From positions 55,406,091 through 55,470,090 of the forward strand of contig NC_053044.1 in assembly GCF_003473485.1 (NCBI RefSeq): DNA of 64,000 nucleotides, written 5' to 3'. Shown here piece by piece: positions 24,590 to 36,760 of this stretch. Source of the stretch: Medicago truncatula (taxonomy: Eukaryota; Streptophyta; Magnoliopsida; Fabales; Fabaceae). The number at the start of each line of letters is the position of its first letter. Within the stretch, counting starts at the first letter, position 1. Both the position numbers and the translations under genes were made by a program. Below the pieces are notes generated by a model. That model was given only the letters and a program-made list of their open reading frames with translations, had not been told where the DNA came from and made no database searches.

Positions 24590-25090
24590 GGTGCGTTTCT
24601 TCTGCTGTTGTTGAGTTCAACGATGTAAAAGACTATTTTAATAGAATAAATCTTTTAAGATTTTAAAAAATTTTGTGAGACTGTATTGATAGATTTTATA
24701 AGAATTTTTATGTAAAAGATTTTATACATTTAAGATTTTAATAGATTATCACACTAACTTTTAAAGATTTGAAAGGATTTTAAAATTTCAAAGTATTCAA
24801 TAAATTTTAGGAGATAAAGAACAAACTTACAACCGTTAATGATAAAATTAGTAAACAATAAATTTTAGCGTTTGAATAAAGAAAAAGAAAACCAATAGAA
24901 AATTTTTACTATTGATTTTAAAATTTTAAGGATTTTATAGGATTTTAAGAATTTTTAAAAGACTTTTTAAAATCAAGATTCTATAATTTGGATTTTAATT
25001 CAAAGACTTTTAAGATTTTAAAGGACTTTAATGATTTATAAAACATGTATTTTTATCTAATCCATTAAACAAATTTTCAAACTACTGTTC
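24590..25090. other. ODR4-like upstream region, AT-rich
   Basis: Dominated by repeats of the word AGATTTTAA and relatives (AAGATTTTATA, AGGATTTTAAG). It may be one side of a repeat whose other part is at 25600-25890. The ODR4-like promoter should be next to 24590. Confidence 0.4.
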
Positions 25091-25099
25091 ATACAATTT

Positions 25100-25281
25100 T
25101 CAGTTTCTATTTCTTATTCCAGTTGGCATTCTTCAATGGATTACAATAATCCTTGTTGTTGTTGCCTCAGCTGGCTTTGTTGCTTTGAATCTAAGGTCTT
25201 TTATAGGAAATAATCTTGCAGTGGCCATAATTGCAGCAATTTATCTCGAGCCACCATTATCAATACCACACACCAATGGCT
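25100..25281 (+). pseudogene. Orphan exon fragment of a membrane protein
   Basis: After an acceptor-like TTTCTTATTCCAG (ending near 25121) there is a short open frame encoding GILQWITIILVVVASAGFV, then ALNLRSFIGNNLAVAIIAA and IYLEPPLSIPHTNG before a stop. The composition (hydrophobic helix, then a polar turn and a second hydrophobic stretch) and normal codon use look like a real exon. I found no companion exons and cannot name the family. Probably a gene fragment left by duplication or carried by a transposon. Confidence 0.35.
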
Positions 25282-25599
25282 AGTTATATGTTGTTTGTGT
25301 TTTATTGTTAGATGGATGCAAAGAGTTAACAACGTAATGTGAATTGTGATCAACCAATATTTGGGAAGGTGAAGTGCAAAGATTGATGGAATGTTTGAGT
25401 TCTCTTAAAAAAAAATATCAGATATTGCATTTCTGCAAAGAATCTATCACGACAGAGGTTCGACGTCACGAATCACCACAATATTTTGTATCTAGCATGC
25501 CAATGAAGGAAATGTCTTTTCAAAAGTATACATGTATCTTAAAAAAAAAATCTCCAAGTCTATGTGTGGGAGACAAAAAAGTCTGTTAGGTGTGAGATT

Positions 25600-25890
25600 G
25601 TTACTAGGTACATTTTATACTAAAAAGTCTCTTAAAATCCATTACTCACAACAATCCATTAAAATCCGTAGAATTTTGATTACTAATAGACAATTTTTAA
25701 ATTGTGCAAAATCTCAATTGAATACCACTGGATTTTATTGGACTCATTAAAAAATCTTGAAAATCATAATTGAATACCACAAGAATGTTTTACATTCCTT
25801 AAAAATCTTGATTGAATACCACAAGACTTTTTTTAAAACAAAAAAGTCTTTTAAAATCCTTTGAAATCTCAATCCAATGCACCCCCCTAA
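25600..25890. repeat. AT-rich dispersed repeat with GAATACCACTGG/AAGA words
   Basis: The phrases TTGAATACCAC and AAAATC(C/T)T recur at short intervals (about 25718, 25772 and 25813), ending AATCTCAATCCAATGCACCC near 25884. This looks like an internally repetitive non-coding transposon arm. Family not identified. Confidence 0.4.
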
Positions 25891-26037
25891 ATTAAGCTCA
25901 CGAAGATTTTTTTAATTTCTTATACGTACATTTTTGGTAGAGCATTGGTTAAGCAACTAAAAGATAAGTTTTTATCTTCTTTCAAAAAAAAAAAGGTAAG
26001 TTTTTATCTATAAGTTGTATTGTTACTACTTAATTAG

Positions 26038-26439
26038 GGGAACTTCTACTGTACACTCGTAAATTGAGGTGTACAGGTACTCTTGTTTCATAAATCTATA
26101 AACTAACGATCAATTTTATGAAATAAATAGTTATTTGTCGGCATTTATATTTTAGAAAATATGATTTCAGAAGAAAAATACATCATTCATTGTTTATAAG
26201 AATCATAGTAATTTTTTAACATATTATCGTATAAAATAATCAAAGTTCTCTATTATGAGCGCTAAAAATAAAATAAAAATATTTTGTTTACACTTTTGAT
26301 GAATAAGATTTAATCATTATAATTTTAAATGATAAAAAATAATATTTTTCTTCAAAAAAAAAACTCATTTTACCTATAAAATTAAAGGGTTGGTGTACCG
26401 GTACACTCAAATATGTTGAATGTACCGTAGAATTTGCCC
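26038..26439. mobile_element. hAT-like non-autonomous element, family C copy 1
   Basis: 402 bp, starting GGGAACTTCTACTGTACAC and ending GTACCGTAGAATTTGCCC (imperfect inverted ends). It is flanked by a perfect 8-bp duplication TTAATTAG (26030-26037 and 26440-26447), the size made by hAT transposases. Homologous along its length to 60111-60509. Confidence 0.75.
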
Positions 26440-26447
26440 TTAATTAG

Positions 26448-27039
26448 AGGTAACGATTTATATTTATAAGACATAAATTTTACTTTTTGATTCTTTACCC
26501 GTGCCTCAAAGGCACCGATTAGCACGACTTGATAGTTTTTGCATAAAATTTGCAACGAAATTGTGCAAATATTTAACAGGTTTTTTGTATGTAAAAGATT
26601 TTTTTTTTAGTAAAAGCATTGATAATTTTAATTTAATATCTTTAAACATTATGATATTATCAATGTTATTGATTTTATATAATTATCGCAATGTTCATCC
26701 GTACAATACACGGATCTTTTACTATTTACACTAATAAATCAAAATTAGAGTTTAATATTTGTAACGTTATGGTTGTTCTTTTGGTTCTTAAAAAGATATC
26801 TCATAAGTTGAAAAAAGGTAATTAAAGTTTAATCAAAAGACTTTTGTTATTGTAGACAGTTCTGTAACACACTATTCTAGTCAAATTCGTAGTTTGTCAT
26901 TTAGACTTTATTTTATTTGTATTGGCCACTATGTGATAGTTTGTGGATTGTCTTATCATGATTTTTGGATACTTTAACTTTCTTTGGCAAATCTTGTATT
27001 AGAGGAGCTTGTGTTGATTTTTTAATTTAACTTGTTTAG
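26448..27039. other. Intergenic, nothing recognised
   Basis: AT-rich sequence between the hAT-like element and a retroelement remnant. No gene seen. Confidence 0.45.
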
Positions 27040-27690
27040 CTTCTTCAGACAACCCAAAATGATGGCAGAATTCCAAGTACTTTTGGATACAACAATCCAA
27101 AATGTCTTACAAAAACATTTAGACCTCAAAGGAATCAAATTAAGACTAGTCTTATTTAAACCCCTTATGTTAATCATTTCACATGGGTAAACCACGATGA
27201 TCCATTTACTCACTTGGTCAATTTCGATAAAATATGCGGTTCAGTGGAAGTCTCAGAATATGACGAGGAAGTTGTATTTTTGCGGATGTTCCCTCATTCA
27301 CTTATAAGTAAATCTAAATACATGTATGTGAACCAAAATTTTAAGATAATGAAAGATTGGAATGCACTTTAGGAGAAATTTTTCAGCAAGTTCTTTCCAT
27401 GTAACAAGTTCATGGAGGCTAAGAGAATTGTTGTTGTGTTCTATTATGGTTCAACTAGACCATTTTGTGAAGCATGAGAGAGATACAAGGCCGTGTTGAG
27501 AAGATGTCATTACTTTGGGTTCGAGGAGCTCATTTAAATACATATCTTTCACACTTTTTATATAACAAACTAGTGGCTCAAAAGTATGTTGAGCATTAGA
27601 GATAAAATAGAAAACTTGGAAGGTCAATCTTTGATTTATTTTTGACAAAAGGCGTAGCAATTTTTATATAAAGTTGAAATCTATCTAATT
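27040..27690 (+). mobile_element. Ty3/Gypsy gag remnant (fossil)
   Basis: Pieces in the order expected of a plant retrotransposon gag domain can be recognised: a segment like MFPHSL with flanking residues, one like FFSKFFP, and one like EAWERYKAVLRRC. The element is old and broken many times. LTRs, protease, reverse transcriptase and integrase were not seen nearby. Confidence 0.6.
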
Positions 27691-30600
27691 CGTGTAAACT
27701 AACCATGCGAGACACTAGTGTGTTTTTTACTTCATGCATACTAGTATACTATACTATTCAAGACGAGATTCTATTTTTTGTTATTCTCAATTCAAACAGA
27801 CTAGTCTCTATTTCACAACAAGAAAAAAATATGTCATTTGTCAAGAGCATGGACCCTTGGGAAATTTGCGAGGGTCAAAGTCATGGATACCTCTCATATT
27901 TGCACAAATCGCTCTTTTTTTTTGGCGAGAAAACTTCCTCCCGTTCAATTTCATATCCAATTGACCAAGCTGACAAAGTATTTGGGGTTGTCTGATATTT
28001 GCTAGAGGTTAACCGAGTGCCTACCCCTCACAAATGATAAAGAATGTCTACAACTATTACATCGAAATGACCGTTTGTAAAATGTTATTTATGTGGGGTA
28101 AAACCCTCGCAAACACACACACACTCCTCACCTGTTTCGATCAATTCATTACAAATATGCTTGCTTTTCACTGTGAATTGAACATTCTGACATGTTGGTA
28201 TGCGAGGGGCAACCCCTTGCAAAACCCTCGGGGCAAAATCAGCTTAAATTATGTTCAACGCTCTTCGTCCTCATTCATCCATCATAAATTTTTAAAATGA
28301 CATAGTTCTTTCTTGTCATGTTTTCTTTCTTCCTCCAATTTCCTTCATAGTACTTTTTCTCATTATTTGACTAAGAATAAACTAGAAAGCTTCAATATTG
28401 TGATAAAAACTCTATTCGCTTATTAATAATCTTATTTTACAATTTTTCGGTACTATTTTCTCTCTTAATCGCAACATTGTCAATGCATATCTGCCACATT
28501 TGCCAAAGTTATTGACCCTCTTGTGTAGCTTGGGCCCCAACTCTATTTATTGTTCCTCTTTCACAACAATTTTTAAAATAATTTAAATTAAAATATTAAT
28601 TGTGATTGCATTTTTATAAGTAATCTAAAAAAGTAATTCAATTTTTTAAAATAAAGTTATTTTTTATTAATAATAGTATTTTTATTACTTTTCTGTACAA
28701 AATCAATTTTTTAAATATATTTAATTTTTTAAAAATTGAAAATTCAATATTTGGTAGGTCTATGCCCCTCACAAAAATTGTGTGACATTCTAAATATGAA
28801 AAAGTTTGATAGGGTTTTTGCAAGGAGTCACCTTGACAATTTAACACATCCTTAAATAGGGGTTTTTCCCTCACAAAAAGTTTGTGGCGAGCCATTTTGC
28901 ATGAAATCTTGCAATTCACACAACTCTTGTCAAATGTTGGTTTTCCAAGGGTCTCATCTCTGTCAAAAAGCATATTTTCTTGTGTGTATATATTGTAAAA
29001 CAAAAAATAAGATGAATTAGTCTATATTGTCAAAAAATAGAGTATCAATCAGTGTAGACAATGGGAGTACAAGAATTCATTTTTGCTTCATGATTTTATT
29101 TTTTGAAAAAAACATTTGTAAGTAAAATTAATTATTTAAATTCAACTCATAAATTAAATTAATTAATCTAAATATTATTTGAAATAAAATAATAATTTCA
29201 ATAATATAAATTAATAACAGTTTAGATTAATAAAATTAATTCAATTTCACAAATATTAGATAATTTTGATGGAATTTTTATTATTCAAGAATATTTTGGT
29301 ACTTTCAAAATAATCAACACTTATTTCTTTCATCTATCTCTTATACGAGTGTACCAATCAACACACCTAATCCTTATTACTGATTTCTCTCTATTTTCAC
29401 ACTCTTTCTCACCTATATATTTCTCTTTTCTCACTTTTTTCTTACGCAAAAAATATTTACAATATATAAAATTCATGATTTTTTTAGGATAGAGTGTAGG
29501 TAGATATTAAAACTTTTAGTGACACTCACTAGATTTTTGTCTCATAGACACATCCCTCAATTTACGACATACATAATTGACGCCTCGTCTGGGTCAATAG
29601 TGAAAGTTAGAGGCACATTTATGGTTGTACCTACGGTCAAATAATTTCTAGTTAGGGATTTTGTTTGTAAATAGAAATCAAATTATTTATTGCAATCAAA
29701 ATATTAAATATCTTTTTTTGTTATTTTCAAATATCATTGTAATTGAGACAAGTTTATAAGTCAAAACCAAATATAATTTTTTTAATAATAAGTGCAATGA
29801 ATCTTGACCAGTACTAAATATAATAACGATTCTACACAAAAAGTTGAACATTACTTGAAAAAAGTCAAAGTAACTCACTCCTTCATAAATTAGATGTCAA
29901 TTTTGAGTTTTATACAGTTATTTATAAAATATCAGCGATGTTGATTTTAATGGTAAAATATGTTTCAAAAGCTAAAACACATATACTAATTATAGTTAGT
30001 GTGGTAGTTAGGTGATTGAAATGCAAAAAAAAAGAGTATGTTAGTGAAAAATAATAATAAACGTTGTTTTGATATAATAAAAAGGACAAATAATTTACTA
30101 CAAAAAAGGGACAAATAATTTGGGAGAAAGAAAAATAATAAAGATGACATCTAATATGTGAGACATATCAAGTAGTTTATAAAATACCTACACCTTTTTA
30201 TCTGTCGATCCACCTTTTACGTATATAAAACCGAGAGGGCTTTGCACAAGAATCCAAAGACGACAATGCCTCAAAAATGTGGCTCTAGGTCAAGAAAGAG
30301 TAGTTTATAGGCAACAATCACACTCCTATATCTACCAAAATATGTCTTGCAAGTATGTCAATTATTGTGGGATGAAATGAGTAATTTCTTTTGTCGGTGT
30401 TTATATTTTCTAATAACACTTTTATTTTCGTAAAAAAAATGACCCTTTTATTTCATTTTTATTTCACCTAAACGTTGTTGGATATTAAATGCATGAACAA
30501 CTCTCTTAGTCGAAATTCAAACTTTGGTTTGTTATGTTGTGAATGCTTGATCTAATCCTTCTGCTAGACTCAACCGCAAGGACTCTTTTATTCTAAAAAC

Positions 30601-30697
30601 AATTTTCAATGAAGAACATTTATGGAAATGCACTTCTTTTGTATGAAATCAAAAAAATTAATTGTTTGGCAAAAACAATTGCTTATAGCAAGAATCA
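27691..30697. other. Gene-free AT-rich region
   Basis: Three kilobases without a supported gene. Phrases built on CCCTCGCAAA / TTTGCGAGGG and CCCCTCACAAA recur (about 27866, 28104, 28204-28230, 28766, 28868), suggesting a decayed repeat. I could not define its ends. Confidence 0.4.
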
Positions 30698-31276
30698 GAC
30701 CATCTACAAGGGGTCCTTCCCCTATTTAGCACCATTTTAAATAGGCACTCCCATTGTGACATCAATGAATATGATGCTTATAAGGATGGATGCTTTTATA
30801 GGCACACTCTCTCTCCTATTACTCATGGATCCCACATGTTTAATTAATTATATTTTTTTTCTCTATATTCAATTATTGTATTAATTTGATATTAAAAAAT
30901 AAATTATATAATAGTTGTAAATAATAGTTGAATTTGAATTTGCTTGTAGCATATAGCCTTTGAAAATTTTACACAATTAGCAGTTGACAATTCTTGTATT
31001 TAATTACTCCTTAAAAAAATCGTGTATTTAATTACTTTATTTTTTTATAATTAAATTACTACAACATTTTAAAATTATATAATTATGAATTAGTATATAA
31101 ATTATTATTAAAATTTAATGATATAGAGTTATTATTGTGATCCAATAAATAGTTATTTTGAGATGCTGGATTGGAGAGATTGTGTGCTTATTAGGTAGTA
31201 TTAATTATAAAACGCATGGCATATACAGTCGGGACCCATTTAAGCACCCAAATGGGGTGCTGCATTGTGGATGGTC
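30698..31276. mobile_element. PIF/Harbinger-like non-autonomous element 3
   Basis: 579 bp from GACCATCTACAAGGGG to CATTGTGGATGGTC, flanked by the 3-bp duplication TCA (30695-30697 and 31277-31279). The terminus GACCATCTACAA matches the GACCAT... ends of the elements at 224 and 952, so these share a transposase source. No ORF; very AT-rich centre. Confidence 0.7.
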
Positions 31277-31340
31277 TCAGAACATTTCCTTGAAACAGTT
31301 GCAAATTTAATGGTAAACTTTAAAAACATTAATATAAATT

Positions 31341-31640
31341 TTTGAAAAAGTTTAAGCAAAGGAATCATAAAAAAAGAGTATGGTAGTAAATTAATATTGG
31401 TATAAAAAGTAAATGAATATTGAAAGAAAAATATAGCCTATTCAGCTGGATACTGGTTTAGTACATTGCTAGAAATGAAATATGAAAGCTAAGTTTGAAA
31501 AACTTTAAACAAAGAAATTACTCAAAAAAGTAGCAAACATAAATATATCCGTATAGAAAAAGTAAATAAATATTCAAAGAAAAAGACACACTATCCAGCT
31601 GGATACTGGTCTACACTGCTACAAATGAAAAATGAATGCA
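31341..31640. repeat. Tandem duplication in the OPT upstream region
   Basis: Two diverged copies of about 140-150 bp, near 31341-31487 and 31496-31640. Each has a TTTAA(G/A)CAAAG block, a TATAAAAAGTAAATGAATAT or TATAGAAAAAGTAAATAAAT block, and CAGCTGGATACTGGT (31444 and 31596), followed by ACA(T)TGCTA(G/C)AAATGAAA. It ends about 480 bp before the OPT start codon. Confidence 0.75.
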
Positions 31641-31714
31641 TAATTAATAAACGTCTCTATTCACATTTCACACTCAAAATCACCGTATTAGGAAAATAAA
31701 GATAGACTTAATTG

Positions 31715-31850
31715 GTCCCCGTGAGCATAACTCAGTTGGCAGGGACAATGTATTATTATATGCAGGGGCCGGGGTTCGAACCCCGGACACCCTACTTATT
31801 CACTTTAAAAGTGAATTTTTAGCCACTAGGCTACCTGACCAAAAAAAAAA
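31715..31850 (+). mobile_element. tRNA-derived SINE with a 17-bp target duplication
   Basis: A 136-bp insert. It has a polymerase III A box in GCATAACTCAGTTGGCAGGG, a B box GGGTTCGAACCCC about 35 bp later, a tRNA-unrelated body ending CCACTAGGCTACCTGACC, and an A tail (31841-31850). A perfect duplication AAAGATAGACTTAATTG flanks it (31698-31714 and 31851-31867). It is the best preserved of the SINEs here and lies 265 bp upstream of the OPT start codon. Confidence 0.9.
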
Positions 31851-32079
31851 AAAGATAGACTTAATTGTATTCAATTCAATATAAAGAATTTAATTAAATA
31901 ATATACAAAAATAACTAACAACAAAAAAACAAAAAAACAGCCCCTTAAAAAAAAAGTAGCGATATAAATTGCAGATTTGAAGGGGCAAAACGAAGAATGA
32001 GTGTGGAAAAAATGGAAGCCTGAGAGACAAATGAGCCATTAATACTATTTTTTTGTTGTGCACAATCACGTAACGTAGC

Positions 32080-32101
32080 TCCCCTCAAAAAAAAAAAAAA
32101 A
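32080..32101 (+). mobile_element. 22-bp A-tailed insertion with 13-bp target duplication
   Basis: The sequence TCCCCTC followed by 15 A lies between two perfect copies of CACGTAACGTAGC (32067-32079 and 32102-32114). That is the structure of an extremely 5'-truncated retroposed tail (LINE-mediated). The second copy of the duplication touches the OPT start codon at 32115. A slipped duplication with an A-run is the alternative. Confidence 0.6.
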
Positions 32102-32114
32102 CACGTAACGTAGC

Positions 32115-35100
32115 ATGGCTTACGGTGTTATCGAGGACGACGTTTCACCTATTGAGGAGGTTCGGGCGGTGGTGTCAAACGAGGATGACCAGAACCTCCC
32201 GATATGGACGTTCCGTATGTGGACGATGGGAATTATCTCGGTGGTGTTGCTTTCTTACATAAACACATTTTTCATTTACAGAACCCAACCATTAACGGTT
32301 ACAATGATAACAATTCAGGTTGCAACGCTTCCTATTGGTCGATTCATGGCTAAGGTGCTTCCTACAAAAAAGTTTCGGATCATTGGTTTTGGAGAGAGAG
32401 AGTTTTCGTTAAATCCGGGTCCTTTTAACGTGAAAGAGCACGTGCTTATTTCCATGTTTGCAAATGCTGGTGCTGCGTTTGGGAGTGGCACTGCTTATGC
32501 TCTCAGTATTGTTGATATCATTCGTGTATTTTATTACAGGAAGATTACCTTTCTTACCAGTTGGATTCTTGTTCTCACTACGCAGGTAATTAAGCCTCTC
32601 TCGATTTCTTTGTTAATAGTATTTAAAAGTATTTTATACATGCAGCAATTCAATAATGGTGTATATATATTGTGTGTTTAAAATCATTAAAAGCATTTTA
32701 AAATACATGCTATGTGAGTTTTATTTTAAATAAATACATTGGAAAAGAATATGACAACTAGCGATTGCATGCAGGTATTAGGGTATGGATGGGCTGGGAT
32801 AATGAGGAAGTACGTGGTGGATCCGGCGGAGATGTGGTGGCCATCCACTTTAATGCAAGTTTCTTTGTTCAGGTACAGTTAACTAGCTGATACGATTCTT
32901 TAATATATTAATTAAGATATATACCTTAAATATGTAGTAGTATAGTATATGCTATACCTATGGGTTTTAATTTATTGATTTTGTTCCATTCTGAACAACC
33001 CTCCAAATTTGCGCATCTAACATTAGCAAGGAATTTTTTTGTGTGACCTGAATTCACGAGGAGTATACCAATTGTGTGAATATGTTTATTGTCTCAAAGT
33101 ATGCCGTCTAGAGAATATATCGGAGGAATAAAAAAAATACTATAATAGATAGAGACTACAACCCTGAAAATGCATAGAAACGAATTGACGCAATGTCTTA
33201 AAATGATGTTTTGCTAAAAAAAACATTATAAATAGTAAATAATACGCTGTCAACAAAATAAATAGTGCTACATGATAAATCCCTTTTATCCTTTTAAAAA
33301 ATAATAATTAACTCTCTTTTATATAAAGAAATAGTAAAGATAACAAAATTGAAATTGTGTAAGACCTAATATATACACTTGGCAACACGAAGATTGTTAA
33401 GGTTACCATTTTTTGTGGTTATTTGAATTTGAATTTAGGATTTTTTTTTTTCTTTAAATGTGCGAGTTTAATTTAGTGTTACTTGTAATCTATCTTTTTT
33501 TATTTTTTTTTATTTTTGAGAGCACTTGTCATCTATCTATAGACCAAAATAATCGTAAATCGATAATTATAAGAAATGATAATGTATGTATACACCATGC
33601 ATGTTAGAGCCCGTCCAACACATATTGAGGCTCAAGGAAAAATCTAAAATGAGGTCTAAAAAAAAATAATATTAATAGTATTTGTTTTACAGAGTAATAT
33701 TTTTATTCAAAATTTCACTTTTCAAACTTTTTAAATTAGGTTTAATGATGTGTTTTGTCCTTGCAATTAGGCGTCATTTAAAAATTAATCCTTGTAATCG
33801 CTAATCCTAGCAATTTACCCTTGCATTGTTTAATCATTTAAAATTTCGTCCTTTGACCAACTTAATCACTACCACGTCATCAAATTAACAAAATGGCATG
33901 GGAATGGACAAAAATACCCTCGTCATTCATTCGTGAAATGACATTTTTACCCCTGTCTTCATCTTCTTCTCATAATAAAGACGAGGGTATTTTTGTCCAT
34001 TCCCATGTCATTTTGCTAATTTGATGACTTGGTGGTGATTAAGTTGGTCAAAGGAAGAAATTTTAAATGATTAAACAATGCAAGGGTATATTGCCAGGAT
34101 TAGCGATTACAGGGACTAATTTTTAAATGACGTCTAATTGCAAGGACGAAACACATCATTAAGCCTTTAAATTATTATTATCAGTTTCGTTTAACAACTC
34201 TTTTTCGATCGACAATAAAGCAAATTCATTTCACATGTGTGACTCATTTCCGATCTTAAATAAGATATTATTAATTTTAATTTTTAAAAGCTTTTTTTTC
34301 ACCAGATGCAACTATCATATGAATTGGCAATATCAGGGCCAGTCAAACAGATTAAGAGGCCTGAAACAAAAAATTTAATGTGCCCTTTAAAAATATTTTT
34401 TTTAACAAAATATTTAAATAAAAATCAATTTTGTGGAGACCACCAAAATTTGAATTCATGACCAAGAGCAATTGAGACTTTTTTGGTAATAATTTAAGCT
34501 ATGCAAATGTCTATAATTTATATGTCATATAATATACTTATAACAAAATTAATTCTTTCGAGGCCTTTTTTTCATCCAAAATTGTGTGGCCTAAAACCCT
34601 TGCTTGGGTTGCTTGGCCCTTAGACCGGCCCTGGGCAATATTATTCTATAAACAATATACGCATTTGAAAAATAACAAATATATAATTAATTATTATATC
34701 AATTGGTGCATATTTTCTACTGGTATTATTTCTCTTGAAAATAGGACCTAAGTTTTTTTTTTTTTTTTTTAAGGAAATACATGCCTTAATGTTGTTAATT
34801 TGGTTTGGACTGTTGTTTAAATTCATTATATGATGATCACTGTATCATTATTGAAATATAACACATATCTAAAATATTTGGCAGGACTTTACATGAAAAG
34901 GATGAGAATCGCATGTCAAAAGGGAAGTTCTTTTTGATTGCACTTATGTGCAGCTTTGCATGGTATGTGGTTCCAGGCTACCTCTTTGCCACCTTATCAA
35001 TTATTTCATGGGTTTGTTGGATATTCCCTAATTCAGTAACAGCACATCAAATTGGATCTGGGAAGAATGGCCTTGGTTTGGGTTCCTTTTCTCTTGACTG

Positions 35101-35808
35101 GACCACTATTGCTTCATTCCTTGGGAATCCACTTGTTACCCCTATCTTTGCAACGGTTAACATCCTTGTTGGCTACATTTTATTAATCTACATTCTTATT
35201 CCAACGGCTTATTGGGGATTTAATCTCTATAATGCCAAAAACTTCCCCATATACTCTAATGAACTATTCAGTGCTCAAGGTGTGAGATACAATGTGACAG
35301 CTATTGTGAACAACAAGTTTGAGATAGATATGGATGCATATAATAATCAAGGTCACATTAATATGAGTATCTTCTTTTCTATTTCCTATGGTATTGGCTT
35401 TGCTGCCATTGTCTCTACACTCACTCACGTTGCCATATTTAATGGAAAGTAAGTTATGGTTAAGTTACATTGCATATATAGTTCTCAAATTGTGGAATTA
35501 AATTACTATTGCTGATTAAATTAACTAACTGCAGAGATATATATCATCAACTTCAATCTTCCCGAACTGGAAAGGAAGACATTCACACAAGATTGATGAA
35601 GAAGTATAAAGACATACCTAATTGGTGGTTTCATGTTACGCTTGTGGTTTCATTTTTACTTGCACTTGCATTGTGTATTTTCAAGAAAGAAGAGATACAA
35701 ATGCCATGGTGGGCTCTCATCTTTGCTTCTGGACTTGCACTCATTTTTACTCTTCCCGTTGCCATCATAACTGCCACCACTAATCAGGTACGTACGCTTC
35801 ATTCCCTC

Positions 35809-35840
<32 letters not shown>

Positions 35841-36760
35841 ACATGGTCTTGTTTTTACTGTCTACGTACCCTTTTCTATTTACAGACTCCAGGTTTGAAT
35901 GTTATTACTGAGTACATTATGGGTGTGATTTTACCCGGCCGACCAATAGCCAACGTTTGCTTCAAGACCTACGGGTATATGAGTATGTCTCAAGCTATTT
36001 CCTTTTTATCTGATTTCAAGTTAGGACATTACATGAAGATCCCACCAAGGTCAATGTTCATAGTTCAGGTATATTGTCTCAGGCTATTTCCTTTCATAGT
36101 TATTTTAAATGGTGAATACTAATGATGCTCGTAAAATTGATGCCACAGATTTTAGGTACTCTTATAGCTGGAACAGTGGATGTTGGTGTGGCATGGTGGT
36201 TGCTAGGTTCAATAAAGAACATATGCCATGAAGATCAACTTCCCAAAGGTAGTCCATGGACATGCCCAAATGACAACGTGTTCTTTGATGCCTCCGTTAT
36301 ATGGGGTTTGGTGGGACCAAGAAGAATTTTTGGGCCACTAGGAAACTACGAAAAGCTGAACTGGGCCTTCCTAATTGGACTACTGAGCCCAATAATCATA
36401 TGGGCCCTAATAAAAGCCTTTCCCAGTCAAAAATGGATATCATACATTCACATTCCTGTTCTGCTTGGTGCAACTGCAAGTATGCCACCAGCTAGCACAG
36501 TGAATTTCAATTCATGGATTACTGTTGCAGTTATATTTAACTATTTTATCCACAAATATCGTAAGAAGTGGTGGGAGAGATACAATTATATTCTTGCTGC
36601 TGCTTTAGATGCTGGATTGGCTTTCATGACTACTCTTCTATACTTTACGGTTAGTAGTGGTGGTATAAGTTTGAATTGGTGGGGACAAGATGAGCATTGT
36701 CCTCTTGCTACATGTCCTACTGCTAAAGGCATAGTTACTGATGGTTGTCCTACATTTTGA
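32115..36760 (+). CDS. Oligopeptide transporter (OPT family), 6 exons, 726 aa
   Basis: A multi-pass membrane transporter of the PT clade of the OPT family, moving small peptides, glutathione-type compounds or metal chelates by proton symport. Exons: 32115-32585, 32775-32872, 34885-35448, 35535-35787, 35886-36068, 36149-36760; all GT-AG, frames close. The N-terminal family motif reads [16 protein letters not shown] at 11-26. The block GREF-like [18 protein letters not shown] and [13 protein letters not shown] follow, and the signature KIPPRSMF is at 513-520. Many hydrophobic segments follow, and the C-terminus ends [15 protein letters not shown]. Length is normal (about 730-760). It most resembles the Arabidopsis OPT1/OPT5 type; substrate unknown. 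Intron 2 is 2.0 kb and holds two MITEs. Confidence 0.95.
33739..34165. mobile_element. MULE-type MITE with about 190-bp arms in OPT intron 2
   Basis: 427 bp, almost all inverted repeat. The left arm starts GGTTTAATGATGTGTTTTGT; the right arm, reverse-complemented, starts GGCTTAATGATGTGTTTCGT. They stay alignable to ATACCCTCGTC about 190 bp in. A perfect 9-bp duplication TTTAAATTA flanks it (33730-33738 and 34166-34174), the size made by Mutator-like transposases. No ORF. Confidence 0.85.
34334..34633. mobile_element. hAT-type MITE in OPT intron 2
   Basis: 300 bp from CAGGGCCAGTC to GACCGGCCCTG, short inverted ends of the CAGGGCCGG hAT type. A perfect 8-bp duplication GGCAATAT lies at 34326-34333 and 34634-34641. 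Non-coding. Confidence 0.85.

Noticed and set aside
29570-29600. Possible primer-binding site (ATTGACGCCTCGTCTGGGTC) after an LTR
   Set aside because: It recalls the TTGGCGCC-GTCTGGG start seen after some plant LTRs, but no LTR ends or downstream gag could be tied to it.
32115-32681. 188-residue stand-alone protein
   Set aside because: This is OPT exon 1 read through into intron 1; the donor at 32586 and the homology of the next exon show the true join.
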